Below, one piece after another: positions 44,606-55,522 of a DNA stretch of 64,000 bases. Under the pieces are notes generated by a model that saw nothing but the letters and a program-made list of their open reading frames with translations, had not been told where the DNA came from and made no database searches. Within the stretch, counting starts at the first letter, position 1, and each line of letters opens with the position of its first letter. The stretch is from Croceicoccus pelagius (GTDB lineage Bacteria; Pseudomonadota; Alphaproteobacteria; Sphingomonadales; Sphingomonadaceae): contig NZ_LYWY01000032.1 in NCBI RefSeq assembly GCF_001661915.1, forward strand, positions 1 through 64,000, read 5' to 3'. The position numbers and the translations under genes are program-made.

Positions 44606-44621
44606 TACCAAGGTTCAATGG
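44606..44621 (+). promoter_or_regulatory. Quinoprotein-cluster motif between propeller and cytochrome c550 genes
   Basis: TACCAAGGTTCAATGG. Because CCAAGG is self-complementary, the opposite strand also reads a near-copy (CCTTGGTACAATG), so one site could serve both divergent genes. Confidence 0.6.
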
Positions 44622-44712
44622 GTCCGTGCCGTTCGGGTCGCTATCAATGCAATCCAAGCAAGGGGGTTTGTTGGACTGATGGCCCTCGGGTCGCAAATGA
44701 GGATGCACTGAA

Positions 44713-45147
44713 ATGTCGAAATTGACCAGCCGGCTGGCGCTTGCCGCCACCGCGATGGCCTTTGCCGGCCTTACCACCACCCAGCTCATGGCACACGGCG
44801 ACGTGACGCCGCAGGCGGTCGACACCTCGGCCCTGCCGGACATCGGCGAGGAATGGCTGGGCGAGAACCCCTATACAGGCAATGCCAAGGCGATCGAAAT
44901 CGGCGCCTCGGCCTACAACCAGAACTGCGCGCGCTGCCACGGCCTCGAAGGCATCTCGGGCGGCATCGCGCCCGACCTGCGCTACCTCGAACTCGGCCCC
45001 TCGGGCGACGAGTGGTTCATCGAGCGTTATCGCAACGGGTCGAGCCACGATGGCAAGGTTTACATGCCGCCGTTCGGCGAAGTCCTCGGCCAGAAAGCCG
45101 GCTGGGCGATCCGCAGCTGGGTCGAAACCAAGTACACGGACGAGTAA
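44713..45147 (+). CDS. pedF: Cytochrome c550, PedF/ExaB-like
   Basis: A 144-residue periplasmic cytochrome that takes electrons from the quinoprotein alcohol dehydrogenase. Signal peptide ends near residue 27 (TQLMAHG). The haem motif is Cys72-A-R-Cys75-His76 (NCARCHGLEG), with the likely axial Met in YMPPFGE. The spacing and the opening GDVTPQAVDTSALP match the PedF family. It is followed four bases later by the MoxJ-like gene and then the dehydrogenase, giving the order cytochrome, binding protein, enzyme. Confidence 0.92.
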   Translation: MSKLTSRLALAATAMAFAGLTTTQLMAHGDVTPQAVDTSALPDIGEEWLGENPYTGNAKAIEIGASAYNQNCARCHGLEGISGGIAPDLRYLELGPSGDEWFIERYRNGSSHDGKVYMPPFGEVLGQKAGWAIRSWVETKYTDE

Positions 45148-45151
45148 GACC

Positions 45152-46021
45152 ATGACATTCGGGCGCAGGGCCTTTCTGGGCGGTCTCGCAGCAGGAGCGG
45201 GGTCGCTGGCCCTGCCCCGCATTTCCAACAGCGCCCCGCTCGCCAACGTGCGCGAGCTGGGCGTTCTTCGTGTCGGCCTCTACACAAACAACCGGCCATG
45301 GTCGTGGGAAGAAGGCGGCAAGGTGATGGGCATCGATGCCGACATCGCCCGAGCCGTTGCCGAAAGCTTTGGCGTGAAGACCGACCTCGCGCTGTTCCCT
45401 GCCGACGAGGAAGTTTCCGACGATCTTCGCAATGTCGTGTGGCGCGGCGGCCTTCTGGGGTTCCGCAAGTGCGACGTGATGATGCATGTTCCCTTCGACC
45501 GCACGTTCGCGGCGCAGGAGGACCAGGTGGTCATCCTCGCCCCCTATTACCACGAAAGTTTCGGGGCGGCCTGTTCGCCCGGCATGGCCGAATGCGAAGG
45601 GACGCCGACCGAGTTTCGGGGAAAGCGCCTTGCGGCCGAGCTCGATTCGATCCCGGACTTCTACCTGATCGGCAGTTTCGGAGGCATCCTGCGGCCTGAC
45701 GTGACGCATTATACTACGGGCTTCGAGGCCGTCGCCGCGGTCAAGTCGGGCGAGGCCGATCTTGCCGTCGCCACCGATGCCCAGATCGAATCGGCGATGG
45801 CCCATGCGCCGGGCGAGGGAAAACGGCGCAAGGGGCCCTTGCCCGCCATGCTGTCGCCGGGATGGGACATCGGCATCGCGGTCGACGAAAAGAGCCGCAG
45901 CCTCGGTTTCGCCTTCGAGGAGGAAATGGACGCGATGATGGCCGATGGCCGTATGGCAGAGATATTCGCCCGCTACGGCGTGACGTGGCGGCCCGCAAAT
46001 GCGGTCGCTCCGGGGGCCTGA
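45152..46021 (+). CDS. Quinoprotein dehydrogenase-associated substrate-binding protein (MoxJ/XoxJ-like)
   Basis: A 289-residue periplasmic-binding-protein fold of the kind always found beside PQQ alcohol dehydrogenases (MxaJ/XoxJ group). A twin-arginine-like signal ([20 protein letters not shown]) is followed by [36 protein letters not shown] and [18 protein letters not shown]. XoxJ-type proteins are thought to help activate the dehydrogenase or load its cofactor rather than feed an ABC transporter; no permease is encoded here. Confidence 0.88.
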   Translation: MTFGRRAFLGGLAAGAGSLALPRISNSAPLANVRELGVLRVGLYTNNRPWSWEEGGKVMGIDADIARAVAESFGVKTDLALFPADEEVSDDLRNVVWRGGLLGFRKCDVMMHVPFDRTFAAQEDQVVILAPYYHESFGAACSPGMAECEGTPTEFRGKRLAAELDSIPDFYLIGSFGGILRPDVTHYTTGFEAVAAVKSGEADLAVATDAQIESAMAHAPGEGKRRKGPLPAMLSPGWDIGIAVDEKSRSLGFAFEEEMDAMMADGRMAEIFARYGVTWRPANAVAPGA

Positions 46022-46033
46022 CGGCCGCTCTCG

Positions 46034-46049
46034 TCCTAAGGTTCAATTG
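46034..46049 (+). promoter_or_regulatory. Quinoprotein-cluster motif upstream of the PQQ alcohol dehydrogenase
   Basis: TCCTAAGGTTCAATTG, about 103 bases before the dehydrogenase start. It shares AAGGTTCAAT with the copy at 44606. It implies that the dehydrogenase has its own promoter besides read-through from the cytochrome gene. Confidence 0.55.
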
Positions 46050-46151
46050 TTCAGAACAGGGGCGGGGATAGTCTCGCCGATACCAAGATACCTGAACGGG
46101 CGCAAAAGCGCTCAAATCAAAGAAGACTTCGGTCTGACGAAGGAGGGAAGG

Positions 46152-47906
46152 ATGAAGGGGCGTTTCAAAACTCTTGCCGTGGCGCTCGCGGCTTCATGTG
46201 CAGCCATGAGTGCACCGGCAGTGGCGGACAACCACGCCGGGCCGAACATGAATGACCTGCTGAACGACGCCGATTCCACCGGGGACGTCCTGACCTACGG
46301 CATGGGCCCGTGGCAGCAGCGTTATTCCAAGCTCGACAAGGTCAACACCCAGACCGTAAAGCGGCTCGTGCCCGTTTTCTCCGCCTCTCTCGGCGGGGAA
46401 AAGCAGCGCGGCCAGGAAGCCCAGCCGATCGTCTATGACGGCACGATCTACGTGACGGGTTCCTATTCCCGCGTCTTCGCCTTCGACGCGAAGACCGGCG
46501 AGAAGAAGTGGGAATACAATGCCCGCCTTCCCGACGGCATCATGCCTTGCTGTGATGTCGTCAACCGCGGTGCCGCCATCCACGGCGACAAGATCATCTT
46601 CGCCACACTCGATGCGCACCTCGTCGCGCTGAACCGCGAAACCGGCAAGGTCATCTGGAACAAGGAAATCGGCGATTACAAGGCCGGTTATTCCGCGACC
46701 GCCGCACCAATCATCGCCAAGGACATGGTGATAACCGGCAATTCGGGCGGTGAATTCGGCATCGTCGGCGCCGTTCAGGCCCGCGACGTCAACACCGGCG
46801 AACTGATCTGGGACCGTCCCACCATCGAAGGCCACATGGGCACGATGCGCGGCAAGGACAACGGCATCACCGGCACCACCAATGCCACCTGGGAAGGTGA
46901 CCTCTGGAAAACCGGCGGCGGTGCGACCTGGCTTGGCGGTACCTACGATCCGGGCACCAACCTCGTCTACTTCGGCACCGGCAACCCGGCACCGTGGAAC
47001 AGCCACCTGCGTCCCGGCGACAACCTCTATACCTCGTCCACCGTCGCGATCGATGTCGATACCGGCAAGATCAAGTGGCACTACCAGACCACGCCGCACG
47101 ACGGCTGGGACTTTGACGGCGTGAACGAGTTCATCCCCTTCGATGCCACGATCAAGGGCAAGAAGATGCAACTGGGTGCGAAGGCCGACCGCAACGGTTA
47201 CTTCTACGTCCTCGACCGCACCAACGGCAAGTTCATCGGCGCGCACAAGTTCGTCATGCAGACGACCTGGGCCGATGGCATCGACCAGAAGACGGGCCGC
47301 CCGAACTTTACCAGCGACGGTCGCCCCGGTGCGCCCAGCGGTGCGGACAAGGGCAAGGTCGTGTTCGCAAGCCCCTCGTTCCTTGGCGGCAAGAACTGGA
47401 TGCCGATGGCCTATAGCCAGGACACCGGCCTGTTCTACATCCCGTCGAACGACTGGGGCATGGACATCTGGAACGAACCGATCGCCTACAAGAAGGGCGC
47501 GGCATACCTTGGTGCAGGCTTTACCATCAAGCCGATCGCCGACGATCACATCGGGGCCCTGCGCGCGATGGATCCCAAGACCGGCAAGATCGTCTGGGAA
47601 GCCAAGAACCCGGCCCCGCTGTGGGGCGGCGTACTCGCCACCGGCGGCAACCTCGTCTTCACCGGTACGCCCGAAGGCTACCTGAAGGCATTCGATGCCA
47701 AGACGGGTCAGGAACTGTGGAAGTTCCAGACCGGTTCGGGCGTCGTCGGTTCGCCGGTGACATGGGAAGACGGCGGCGAACAGTATGTCGCGGTGATGTC
47801 CGGCTGGGGCGGCGCCGTTCCGCTCTGGGGTGGTGAGGTCGCCAAGACCTTCAAGGACATCTCGCAGGGCGGTTCGCTCTGGGTCTTCAAACTCTACAAC
47901 CAGTAA
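46152..47906 (+). CDS. PQQ-dependent alcohol dehydrogenase with lanthanide signature (PedH/ExaF/XoxF type)
   Basis: A 584-residue periplasmic eight-bladed quinoprotein that oxidises alcohols and passes electrons to cytochrome c550. Signal peptide ends at AVA25. The vicinal disulfide is Cys133-Cys134 (MPCCDVV). Metal ligands by family alignment are Glu201 (GGEFG), Asn278 (GTGNPAPW) and the catalytic Asp320 in WDFDG. Asp322, two residues on, is the extra acidic ligand typical of lanthanide-dependent members; calcium enzymes have Ala or Ser there. There is no C-terminal cytochrome domain. Start ATG 46152 follows AGGAGGGAAGG. No PQQ biosynthesis genes are in the window. Confidence 0.93.
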   Translation: MKGRFKTLAVALAASCAAMSAPAVADNHAGPNMNDLLNDADSTGDVLTYGMGPWQQRYSKLDKVNTQTVKRLVPVFSASLGGEKQRGQEAQPIVYDGTIYVTGSYSRVFAFDAKTGEKKWEYNARLPDGIMPCCDVVNRGAAIHGDKIIFATLDAHLVALNRETGKVIWNKEIGDYKAGYSATAAPIIAKDMVITGNSGGEFGIVGAVQARDVNTGELIWDRPTIEGHMGTMRGKDNGITGTTNATWEGDLWKTGGGATWLGGTYDPGTNLVYFGTGNPAPWNSHLRPGDNLYTSSTVAIDVDTGKIKWHYQTTPHDGWDFDGVNEFIPFDATIKGKKMQLGAKADRNGYFYVLDRTNGKFIGAHKFVMQTTWADGIDQKTGRPNFTSDGRPGAPSGADKGKVVFASPSFLGGKNWMPMAYSQDTGLFYIPSNDWGMDIWNEPIAYKKGAAYLGAGFTIKPIADDHIGALRAMDPKTGKIVWEAKNPAPLWGGVLATGGNLVFTGTPEGYLKAFDAKTGQELWKFQTGSGVVGSPVTWEDGGEQYVAVMSGWGGAVPLWGGEVAKTFKDISQGGSLWVFKLYNQ

Positions 47907-47914
47907 GTAAGGAC

Positions 47915-47950
47915 ATGGCCCGCCCGGCATCTGTCGCGGCGGGCCATTTT
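47915..47950 (+). terminator. Rho-independent terminator after the PQQ alcohol dehydrogenase
   Basis: ATGGCCCGCC and GGCGGGCCAT form a perfect ten-bp stem with a 13-base loop, followed by TTTT. It ends five bases before the first possible start of the response regulator, which favours the later regulator start at 47992. Confidence 0.8.
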
Positions 47951-47955
47951 CCACT

Positions 47956-48651
47956 ATGGCGACATTGATAACAGACTTGCCGAGGCAGAGGATGAACGAA
48001 GCGCCTGCTCCCGATCGCGTGCTGATCGTCGACGATCATTCGCTTGTGCGCGACGGGCTGCGTTCGATCCTGGAAGTCAGCTTCCCCGAATGCGAGATCC
48101 TCGAGGCCGACAGCTTCGAACAAGCGCTAGAAGAGCTGCAGAAAGCGGACGAGGTCGATCTCGTCCTGCTCGACCTCAATATTCCCGATGTGAACCGCCT
48201 GTCGGGTCTGAAACAGTTGCGCGCCGATTTTCCCAGTACGCCTGTCGTCATGGTGACGGGCGTCGTCGACCCGATCGTGATGCGCGACGCGCTGGCCGCA
48301 GGGGCTGCCGGTTACGTTCCGAAATCGCTGAAGCGCCCGGCCATTCTCGACGCGCTACAGCAGGTGCTGGCGGGCGAAATCTACCTGCCCGACCTTGAGA
48401 CGACCGAAAGCGACGATGCGCGCCTTCGCGAGGACGAGGAAATCCGCGCCCGCATCGACAGCCTCACTCCCCAGCAGCGGATCGTGCTGGGCCACCTTGT
48501 CGCAGGCCTGCTGAACAAGCAGATCGCGCACGAGCTCAGCGTCTCGATGACGACGGTGAAGGCGCATGTCTCTGCGATCCTGCAGAAGATGAACGTCTAT
48601 TCGCGCACACAGGCCGTGATCATGGCCAATCGCGTGGGCTTTTCCGACTGA
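47956..48651 (+). CDS. LuxR/NarL-type response regulator (AgmR/ExaE-like)
   Basis: A two-component regulator of up to 231 residues (219 if translation starts at ATG 47992, MNEAPAPDRV). The receiver domain has VLIVDDHSLVRDGLRSIL, the phospho-acceptor Asp in VLLDLNIPD, and the Lys of YVPKSLKRP. The C-terminal LuxR helix-turn-helix (LTPQQRIVLGHLVAGLLNKQ, then VSMTTVKAHVSAILQKM) binds DNA. In Pseudomonas, relatives (AgmR/ExaE, PedR) switch on quinoprotein ethanol oxidation genes. It is the natural candidate to bind the recurring CCAARG-NN-CAATG motif. It converges with a hybrid histidine kinase 20 bases away. Confidence 0.9.
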   Translation: MATLITDLPRQRMNEAPAPDRVLIVDDHSLVRDGLRSILEVSFPECEILEADSFEQALEELQKADEVDLVLLDLNIPDVNRLSGLKQLRADFPSTPVVMVTGVVDPIVMRDALAAGAAGYVPKSLKRPAILDALQQVLAGEIYLPDLETTESDDARLREDEEIRARIDSLTPQQRIVLGHLVAGLLNKQIAHELSVSMTTVKAHVSAILQKMNVYSRTQAVIMANRVGFSD

Positions 48652-48671
48652 TCCACCGTCTTCGCGGGCGG

Positions 48672-50900
48672 TCAGCCCGTGATCTCCAGCTGCCGCAAAA
48701 GCGCACGCAATTGCGCGGGCTTCACCGGCTTGGTCAGGATCGGCAGGCCCTGCGATCCCAGCTTCATCTTCACCTCGTCGCTTCGGTCTGCGGTGATGAT
48801 GACCGCCGGCAGATCGCCCGAATGCTTTTCGCGCAGCATGGCCACCGCCTCGTCGCCGGTAAGACCATCGTCGAGGTGATAGTCCGCGATGAGAAGTCCG
48901 GTCCCCTGCTTCACGCTTTTCACCACGGCGGCATCGTCGGGATGGCTGCCGGTGACGACCTTGAGGCCCCAGTTTTCCAGCAGGACACGCATGCCCTCCT
49001 GAACCTGTTCGTCGTTGTCGACGACGGTGACGGTGCCCTGCCCGCTGCGCCCGATGCGTTCGCCCGCGGTCGTCTTCGCAGCCTCGGTCACGCGCGGCTC
49101 GGCTCGCGGCACGAGGATGGTGAAAGTAGAGCCGCGCCCTTCCTGTGAATCGAGGTCGATCTCGTGGCCCAGCATGGCGCTGGCGCGGCGCACGATGGCA
49201 AGACCAAGGCCCTTGCCCGGCGTTTTCTGCGTCTTTTTCAGGCGGCGGAATTCCTCGAAGATCGCCTCGCGCTTTTCAGGGTCGATGCCGTAGCCGGTAT
49301 CGATGACCGAGATGGCGACATGGTCGCCCTCCTCGAGCGCCTGCACGACGACGCTGCCCTTTTCGGTATAGCGGATCGCGTTCGACACGAAGTTCTGCAG
49401 GATACGGCGCAGCAGACGAAGGTCGCTTTTTACCCAGAGGCCGGTCTCGGGAATTTCGAACTTCAGCCCGTCCTGGCGGGCCAGTGGCGCGAACTCGATG
49501 CGCAGGGCCGACAGGATGCGATCCAGCGGCAGCGCCGCGATCTCGGGCTGGATCGCACCTGCATCGAGGCGCGAGATTTCGAACAACGCCTCCAGCAGTT
49601 CCTCGACCGAATCGAGCGCCACCGCACTTTGCCGGACAAGCCCGCGATTGGTCGCGGCAAGGCGCCGTTCGGCCAGCGCGGAAACAAACAGTCGCGCGGC
49701 GTTCAACGGTTGCAGCAGATCGTGGCTGGCCGCCGCGATGAAGCTGGTTTTCGAACGGTTGGCCTGCTCGGCTTCGTTCTTCGCCTCGACCAGCTGGCGG
49801 TTCACCTCGATCAGCTCGGCGGTGCGTTCCTGAACGCGCCTTTCCAGTGTTTCGGCCTGTTCGGTCATCGAACGCTGAAACCGGATACGATCGGTCACGT
49901 CGTCGAAGGCATAGGCCATGCCGCCCGCTGAAAGCGAGACAGAACGGATCACGAAGTTGCGCCCCTTCAAGGTGCAATCGGTGCTGATACGCGGCCCCTT
50001 GCCGCTGCGCCATTCGACCGCATGCGGCATGTCCAGCCCGCATTCGTTGACGCACCAGTCGTTCAATCGTTCATGCCGCCCGATCGCGCCTTCGAGATCG
50101 CTCTCGATGCCGAGCATTCGTATGAGCGGCTCGTTCCAGGCGACAAGGCGGCGCTGGCTGTCGAACAGGCACGCACCTTCCGACAAAGTGTCGAGCGAGG
50201 CCTGCAGGGCGAGGTTGCGTTCGGCCAGTTCGCGGGCGCGTTCGCGCGCGTCCTCGGCCTTGACCGAAGTGATGTCGGTATAGATGCCGACGGTGCCGCC
50301 CTCGCTGGTGCGAAGCTCGTTGATCTGCAACCAGCGCCCGTCGGACAGCAATTGCACGTGGGCGCCCGATGCGTCGCGGTGCCTTGCCATGCGCTCCCGC
50401 ATCCACCGGTCGGGTGACAGACGCGACCCCATCGTGCGCCCGCCACGCGCAAGCTGTTCGGCAAGATCCGTGAAAGTGGGCGAAGCTTCGGAGATATCGG
50501 CGAATTCGGGCCAGATCTTCAAGAAGGCCTTGTTGTGCGTGACAAGGCGGTCATCGGCATCGAACAGCGCGAAACCGTCGGAAAGGCTCTCGATCGCATC
50601 GCGCAGCCGCGCGCGCGCGGCATCCGCATCGCGGCTTACGGTTTCGAGGTAGGCGTTGACTTCGGCAAGCTTGCCAAGCGCGTCTTCCAGCTCACCCGTG
50701 CGGTCGCGCACCATCGCTTCCAGCGCGATGGCGGTCTCGAACATGGAATACGAACCTTCCATGTCGCTCGAGCGTTCGGCGCGGTCGATCAGTGCCTCGT
50801 TCACTTTCTCGAGCCTGCGGACACGCTCCTTCAGCGCGGCGATTTCCTCGTCACGCTCGTCCGGGGCCGCCGGGGCCAGGTCCTTGCCGCGCGTTGCCAT
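48672..50900 (-). CDS. Multi-PAS hybrid histidine kinase (ErcS'/NahK-like)
   Basis: A 742-residue soluble sensor kinase without membrane helices. A coiled coil opens the protein (IAALKERVRRLEKVNEAL). Two PAS domains follow (LRDAIESLSDGFALFDADDR near 100; LDTLSEGACLFDSQRRLVAW near 235). The HisKA domain has the phospho-His in AAASHDLLQPLNAARLF, then an HATPase domain (NFVSNAIRYTEKG; KTPGKGLGLAIVRR) and a C-terminal receiver (LLIADYHLDDGLTG). This is the layout of NahK/ErcS'-type kinases linked to ethanol oxidation regulation in Pseudomonas. It is coupled to the FIST gene by a four-base overlap. Confidence 0.9.
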   Translation of the reverse strand: MATRGKDLAPAAPDERDEEIAALKERVRRLEKVNEALIDRAERSSDMEGSYSMFETAIALEAMVRDRTGELEDALGKLAEVNAYLETVSRDADAARARLRDAIESLSDGFALFDADDRLVTHNKAFLKIWPEFADISEASPTFTDLAEQLARGGRTMGSRLSPDRWMRERMARHRDASGAHVQLLSDGRWLQINELRTSEGGTVGIYTDITSVKAEDARERARELAERNLALQASLDTLSEGACLFDSQRRLVAWNEPLIRMLGIESDLEGAIGRHERLNDWCVNECGLDMPHAVEWRSGKGPRISTDCTLKGRNFVIRSVSLSAGGMAYAFDDVTDRIRFQRSMTEQAETLERRVQERTAELIEVNRQLVEAKNEAEQANRSKTSFIAAASHDLLQPLNAARLFVSALAERRLAATNRGLVRQSAVALDSVEELLEALFEISRLDAGAIQPEIAALPLDRILSALRIEFAPLARQDGLKFEIPETGLWVKSDLRLLRRILQNFVSNAIRYTEKGSVVVQALEEGDHVAISVIDTGYGIDPEKREAIFEEFRRLKKTQKTPGKGLGLAIVRRASAMLGHEIDLDSQEGRGSTFTILVPRAEPRVTEAAKTTAGERIGRSGQGTVTVVDNDEQVQEGMRVLLENWGLKVVTGSHPDDAAVVKSVKQGTGLLIADYHLDDGLTGDEAVAMLREKHSGDLPAVIITADRSDEVKMKLGSQGLPILTKPVKPAQLRALLRQLEITG

Positions 50901-52039
50901 CAGCGGCCGATCGCAAGGCCGCTAATGGTCTGGTTCACATGCGCGGTGCGAAACTGTTCGCCGTACGTGTTGAAACCGATCACGCCCTTTTCGGTATAGA
51001 GCGCAGAAACCTCGTGCGCGACTTGCCTGCGTTCGGCGTCGATGCGGTTCAGCACGCAGTCGAACGCGATGATATGGTCGATCTGGCCGACTTTTCCTTC
51101 GGTCTGGTCGAACAGTTCGCGCATCGCAGCAACGCGGTCGACGGGTTCGCCCACCGTCAGCACCACCCCGCGATCGATCGCGCAATAGAACGTCAGCGAT
51201 CCGTCGGCATTGGCCGACTGGATCGAGCGGACGTGATATTCCCCGCCGGTACGCACCATCAGCGGGTGGGATGCGAAGAAGGCCGCATCCAGGGTCTGGC
51301 TCGGCTGGCCCACGACGCGCAGGTATTCCTCTGCCGCGGGAACCGCGTTGATCTCGAAGGCGGTGCGTGTTTCCGCGTCCGCCTCGGTAATGACCATGCG
51401 TTCGCCGCCGGGGCGATAGTGGTTGGCGGAAAAAGCCTGCATCTGGCGGGACGAAGACAAGAGGCCGATGACTGCCGCATCCCGCTGGAAATGGCCGTCG
51501 AAAAAGATGCCGGTTTCCTTGAAAGCCAACCCATCCCCGCTCGATCCGCCGATCAGTTCGATCTCGCCCAGCGCTTCCTGCGCGGTCATCGTCAGCAATT
51601 CCTCACGGTGGGATAGCCCGTCGACAAGGAACAGGGCGACGTGGCTAAGCCCCTCACCCAGCGCCAGTGCGGCAACGTTCCGGCAGCTTCCCGCAAAATG
51701 CCGCACCTGCTTGCGCGCGGCTTCCGGATCGAAGTTGTCGAGGTCGGTAAAGGGCAGCAGTTCAAGGTGAAATGCGTCCGCCGGAAACCCGACGAAGACA
51801 AGGCTGTCGCTATCGTAACCGCGCGTGGTCAACTCGCCTGCGCTGGTGCATCCGAACAGGGGGATGCCGGGCATCAGCTTGTCGAGCGCTGCGGCCAGTT
51901 CCGTCCGCTCGAACCGGTGCGAACAGAACACGAGCCCGCCCGCCAGCGGCACGCCCGCGATGGCGCGCGCGATCTCCGCGACTGCCGCATCGGGCTCGCT
52001 GGCGTGGGTCGTTACGGCGACAAGACCGTCCGCGCTCAC
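50900..52039 (-). CDS. FIST-domain sensory protein
   Basis: A 379-residue protein with FIST N-terminal (VFCSHRFERTELAAALDKLM, GCTSAGELTTRGYDSDSLVF) and FIST C-terminal (EYHVRSIQSANADGSLTFYC, IAFDCVLNRIDAE) domains. FIST proteins are ligand-sensing modules that usually deliver a small-molecule signal to a partner kinase. Here the partner is the hybrid kinase whose start overlaps its stop (ATGA). The pair FIST plus ErcS'-like kinase is a known neighbourhood of ethanol-oxidation regulation. Confidence 0.9.
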   Translation of the reverse strand: MSADGLVAVTTHASEPDAAVAEIARAIAGVPLAGGLVFCSHRFERTELAAALDKLMPGIPLFGCTSAGELTTRGYDSDSLVFVGFPADAFHLELLPFTDLDNFDPEAARKQVRHFAGSCRNVAALALGEGLSHVALFLVDGLSHREELLTMTAQEALGEIELIGGSSGDGLAFKETGIFFDGHFQRDAAVIGLLSSSRQMQAFSANHYRPGGERMVITEADAETRTAFEINAVPAAEEYLRVVGQPSQTLDAAFFASHPLMVRTGGEYHVRSIQSANADGSLTFYCAIDRGVVLTVGEPVDRVAAMRELFDQTEGKVGQIDHIIAFDCVLNRIDAERRQVAHEVSALYTEKGVIGFNTYGEQFRTAHVNQTISGLAIGR

Positions 52040-52200
52040 CTCTGTATCAGTCAGGTGCCCTCTCCTTCATCCCCTCACCGGCCGTGTCGCGCCCTTTTTC
52101 TGGCGTCTTGGTCTGGCCGTTTTCAGATTATCGAACCTAGCGTTTCGCGATCCGCTGGCCAAGCGGCAAGCGATACGCGATGACACAACTATCGCAGCCG

Positions 52201-52611
52201 TCAGGCCACTTCGTCGCCGCGCAGCGGCTCGCCGCCCGCGTTCAGCGCATCGACCTCTTCATCCGTAAAAACCCGGCTGCGCACGATGAAGCGCACGCCT
52301 TCGGGCGCCTCCAGGCTCATGCCTGATCCGCGGCCCGGCACAACGTCGATGGTGACTTGCGTGTGGCGCCAGTATTCGAACTGCGCCGCCCCGATCCAGA
52401 CCGGCGTATCGGCGACCAGAGTCCCCAACAGAACGTCCTGTTTTCCGACCCGGAATTCGCCGCGCGGAAAGCACATCGGCGCACTGCCGTCGCAACATCC
52501 GCCCGACTGGTGGAACATCAGCGGCCCGTGCATTTCGGTCAGCCTGAAGATCCAGTCCTCGGCCTCTGGCGTCGCGACGATGCGGGCGGGAGCGGTGGAA
52601 ATCGTGGTCAT
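52201..52611 (-). CDS. DUF779 protein
   Basis: A 136-residue protein of the DUF779 family. It contains HGPLMFHQSGGCCDGSAPMC, a Cys-rich motif that may bind metal, and VWIGAAQFEYWRHTQVTIDV. DUF779 genes almost always lie beside ExaC-type aldehyde dehydrogenases, as here. The function is unknown. I start at ATG 52611 (MTTISTAPAR); the open frame further upstream is GC-rich read-through. It follows the aldehyde dehydrogenase after a 155-base gap containing a strong hairpin. Confidence 0.88.
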   Translation of the reverse strand: MTTISTAPARIVATPEAEDWIFRLTEMHGPLMFHQSGGCCDGSAPMCFPRGEFRVGKQDVLLGTLVADTPVWIGAAQFEYWRHTQVTIDVVPGRGSGMSLEAPEGVRFIVRSRVFTDEEVDALNAGGEPLRGDEVA

Positions 52612-52649
52612 GACCTTTGTCCTTACAAGGATTGGCCCGGATGCACCAA

Positions 52650-52679
52650 GGCCGGAGCAGGCTTGCGCCTGCCCCGGCC
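52650..52679 (-). repeat. Intercistronic GNRA-loop hairpin between aldehyde dehydrogenase and DUF779 genes
   Basis: On the minus strand GGCCGGGGCAGGC-GCAA-GCCTGCTCCGGCC: a 13-pair stem with one mismatch capped by a GCAA tetraloop. There is no U tract after it, so it more likely protects the upstream aldehyde dehydrogenase mRNA than terminates it. Confidence 0.6.
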
Positions 52680-52766
52680 CGGGATGGCCTCGCCCCTCGG
52701 CTGGCACCTGGAAGATGTGCCGGCACGGGTGTCGAGGTGGGAGGTCGTAAGCCCTCTGCGGCGGCA

Positions 52767-54287
<1,521 letters not shown>

Positions 54288-54648
54288 ATTGAATTCCTCC
54301 TCTCGCCAAAGACGTTTCGCCGGACACTTTGCGCGCCCTGCCGACACTCGCCAATTATACCTTGGACCGAGACGGGTCGGGACGCGCCGTCCTTGCGGCA
54401 GACAGGCAAGCGGACATGCACGGCGGAAGAGAAATCGAACTGCGACTCGATGACGGGCGTGGCCGGCCCGGTCGATCGCAGCGCTCCGAAGAAGGGCCTG
54501 CTCCAGATCCCCATGGACCACAGCGCGGATGGGCCGGTAATTTGGCAAGGGCGCGCCATGCCGGCCAGGCGCGACGAGGACGAGAACCAGACCGAGGCGG
54601 CTTTGCGCCAACCGCCTCGCCGCGGCGCTGTTCGAAGGCTTTCCGGCC
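54288..54648. other. Gene-poor stretch upstream of the aldehyde dehydrogenase
   Basis: About 360 bases without a convincing gene. The left 80 bases hold the aldehyde dehydrogenase promoter with the cluster motif. A plus-strand frame from ATG 54450 to 54716 ([20 protein letters not shown]...) is open for about 88 codons with GC-rich third positions, but it has no clear ribosome site, overlaps the kinase gene and resembles nothing I know, so I do not call it. Confidence 0.4.
54351..54366 (-). promoter_or_regulatory. Quinoprotein-cluster motif upstream of the aldehyde dehydrogenase
   Basis: On the minus strand TCCAAGGTATAATTGG, 64 bases before the start codon. It keeps CCAAGG and AAT at the expected spacing but has T for C at the start of the second half, so it is the weakest copy. 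Confidence 0.45.
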
Positions 54649-55518
54649 TCAGCGCGGCGTATCGCGATCTGCGAGGCGGATCGATCCCGGCACGCGGGCT
54701 TCGTCGATGTCAATGACGATGTCGGCGGCCATATCCTCGATCTGCCAGCGGGTCAGCCGCTCGTAGTGCGAGATGAAGCGGCGCAATTCGTCCGCCGTCA
54801 TCGCCGCCCCCGCATCCGCGCCGCTGCGGTCGAGGCCGCGTTCCTGCTCGCTGCGCCAGCCTTCGACGACGGCGAATGACGGCGCGCGCAGCAGGATCGA
54901 CAGGTCGATACGCCCGAAGAACGTGCGGTATTCGCCCGCCAGCGCCGCGTTCACCGCGCGCCGCCAGTCGCCGCCGGCATCCTCTGCGTGCTCCAGTTCG
55001 TTGACGGGTTCGGCCAGCATGCCATCTGGCTGGGGCCGCGCGCCGACGCACCACCCTTCCAGCAGGACCACGTCGACAGGCCGTTCGACCAGTTCCCACT
55101 CCGCTGCCGATCGCCGATCATCGGTGGCCTTGTCGAACGAGGGCACCCGCACCGTCTCGCCCGCCAGCAAGGCCGAGACGGTCGCATCCATCAGCGCCAC
55201 GTCATGCGTGCCCGGAACGCCTCGCGTCGCCAGAAGCGGGTGGCGGGTTCGCGCAAGGTCGGCCCGCTCCGCTTTTGTCAGGTAGAAATCGTCGATAGAG
55301 CAGACTTGCGTGGCGAGCCCCCGCGCCGCCAGCTTACCGGCCAGTCGCGCCGCCGTGGTCGACTTGCCGCTACCCTGCGCGCCGCTCAATCCGATCAGGA
55401 CCGGTCGCCCCGCATCCTGGCTCGCCCCCACAATCGCCTCGACCAGAAACGCATCGGCAGCCACAAGGGCAGTGGCCGCCGAAACGGCCCCTGCCCCTGC
55501 CTTGTCACTGCCAGACAT
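54649..55518 (-). CDS. P-loop kinase, D-glycerate 3-kinase-like
   Basis: A 289-residue kinase of the phosphoribulokinase/uridine kinase superfamily, closest to D-glycerate 3-kinases. It has the P-loop [16 protein letters not shown], the [17 protein letters not shown] segment with the catalytic acidic pair, [10 protein letters not shown], and [15 protein letters not shown] start at ATG 55518, four bases after the flotillin stop; an ATG at 55554 within the flotillin gene is in frame. Its coupling to a flotillin/NfeD-like pair is unexplained. Confidence 0.82.
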   Translation of the reverse strand: MSGSDKAGAGAVSAATALVAADAFLVEAIVGASQDAGRPVLIGLSGAQGSGKSTTAARLAGKLAARGLATQVCSIDDFYLTKAERADLARTRHPLLATRGVPGTHDVALMDATVSALLAGETVRVPSFDKATDDRRSAAEWELVERPVDVVLLEGWCVGARPQPDGMLAEPVNELEHAEDAGGDWRRAVNAALAGEYRTFFGRIDLSILLRAPSFAVVEGWRSEQERGLDRSGADAGAAMTADELRRFISHYERLTRWQIEDMAADIVIDIDEARVPGSIRLADRDTPR

Positions 55519-55522
55519 CGCG

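Noticed and set aside
46194-47954. Long minus-strand open frame across the PQQ dehydrogenase
   Set aside because: Antisense shadow of a well-defined quinoprotein; no family features, caused by strong third-position GC bias. The same applies to open frames at 955-2469, 12219-13811, 21915-23735 and 52617-54716.
54450-54716. Plus-strand open frame of about 88 codons between the aldehyde dehydrogenase and kinase genes
   Set aside because: No ribosome site, no recognisable domain, overlaps the end of the kinase gene antisense; GC bias alone can keep such a frame open.
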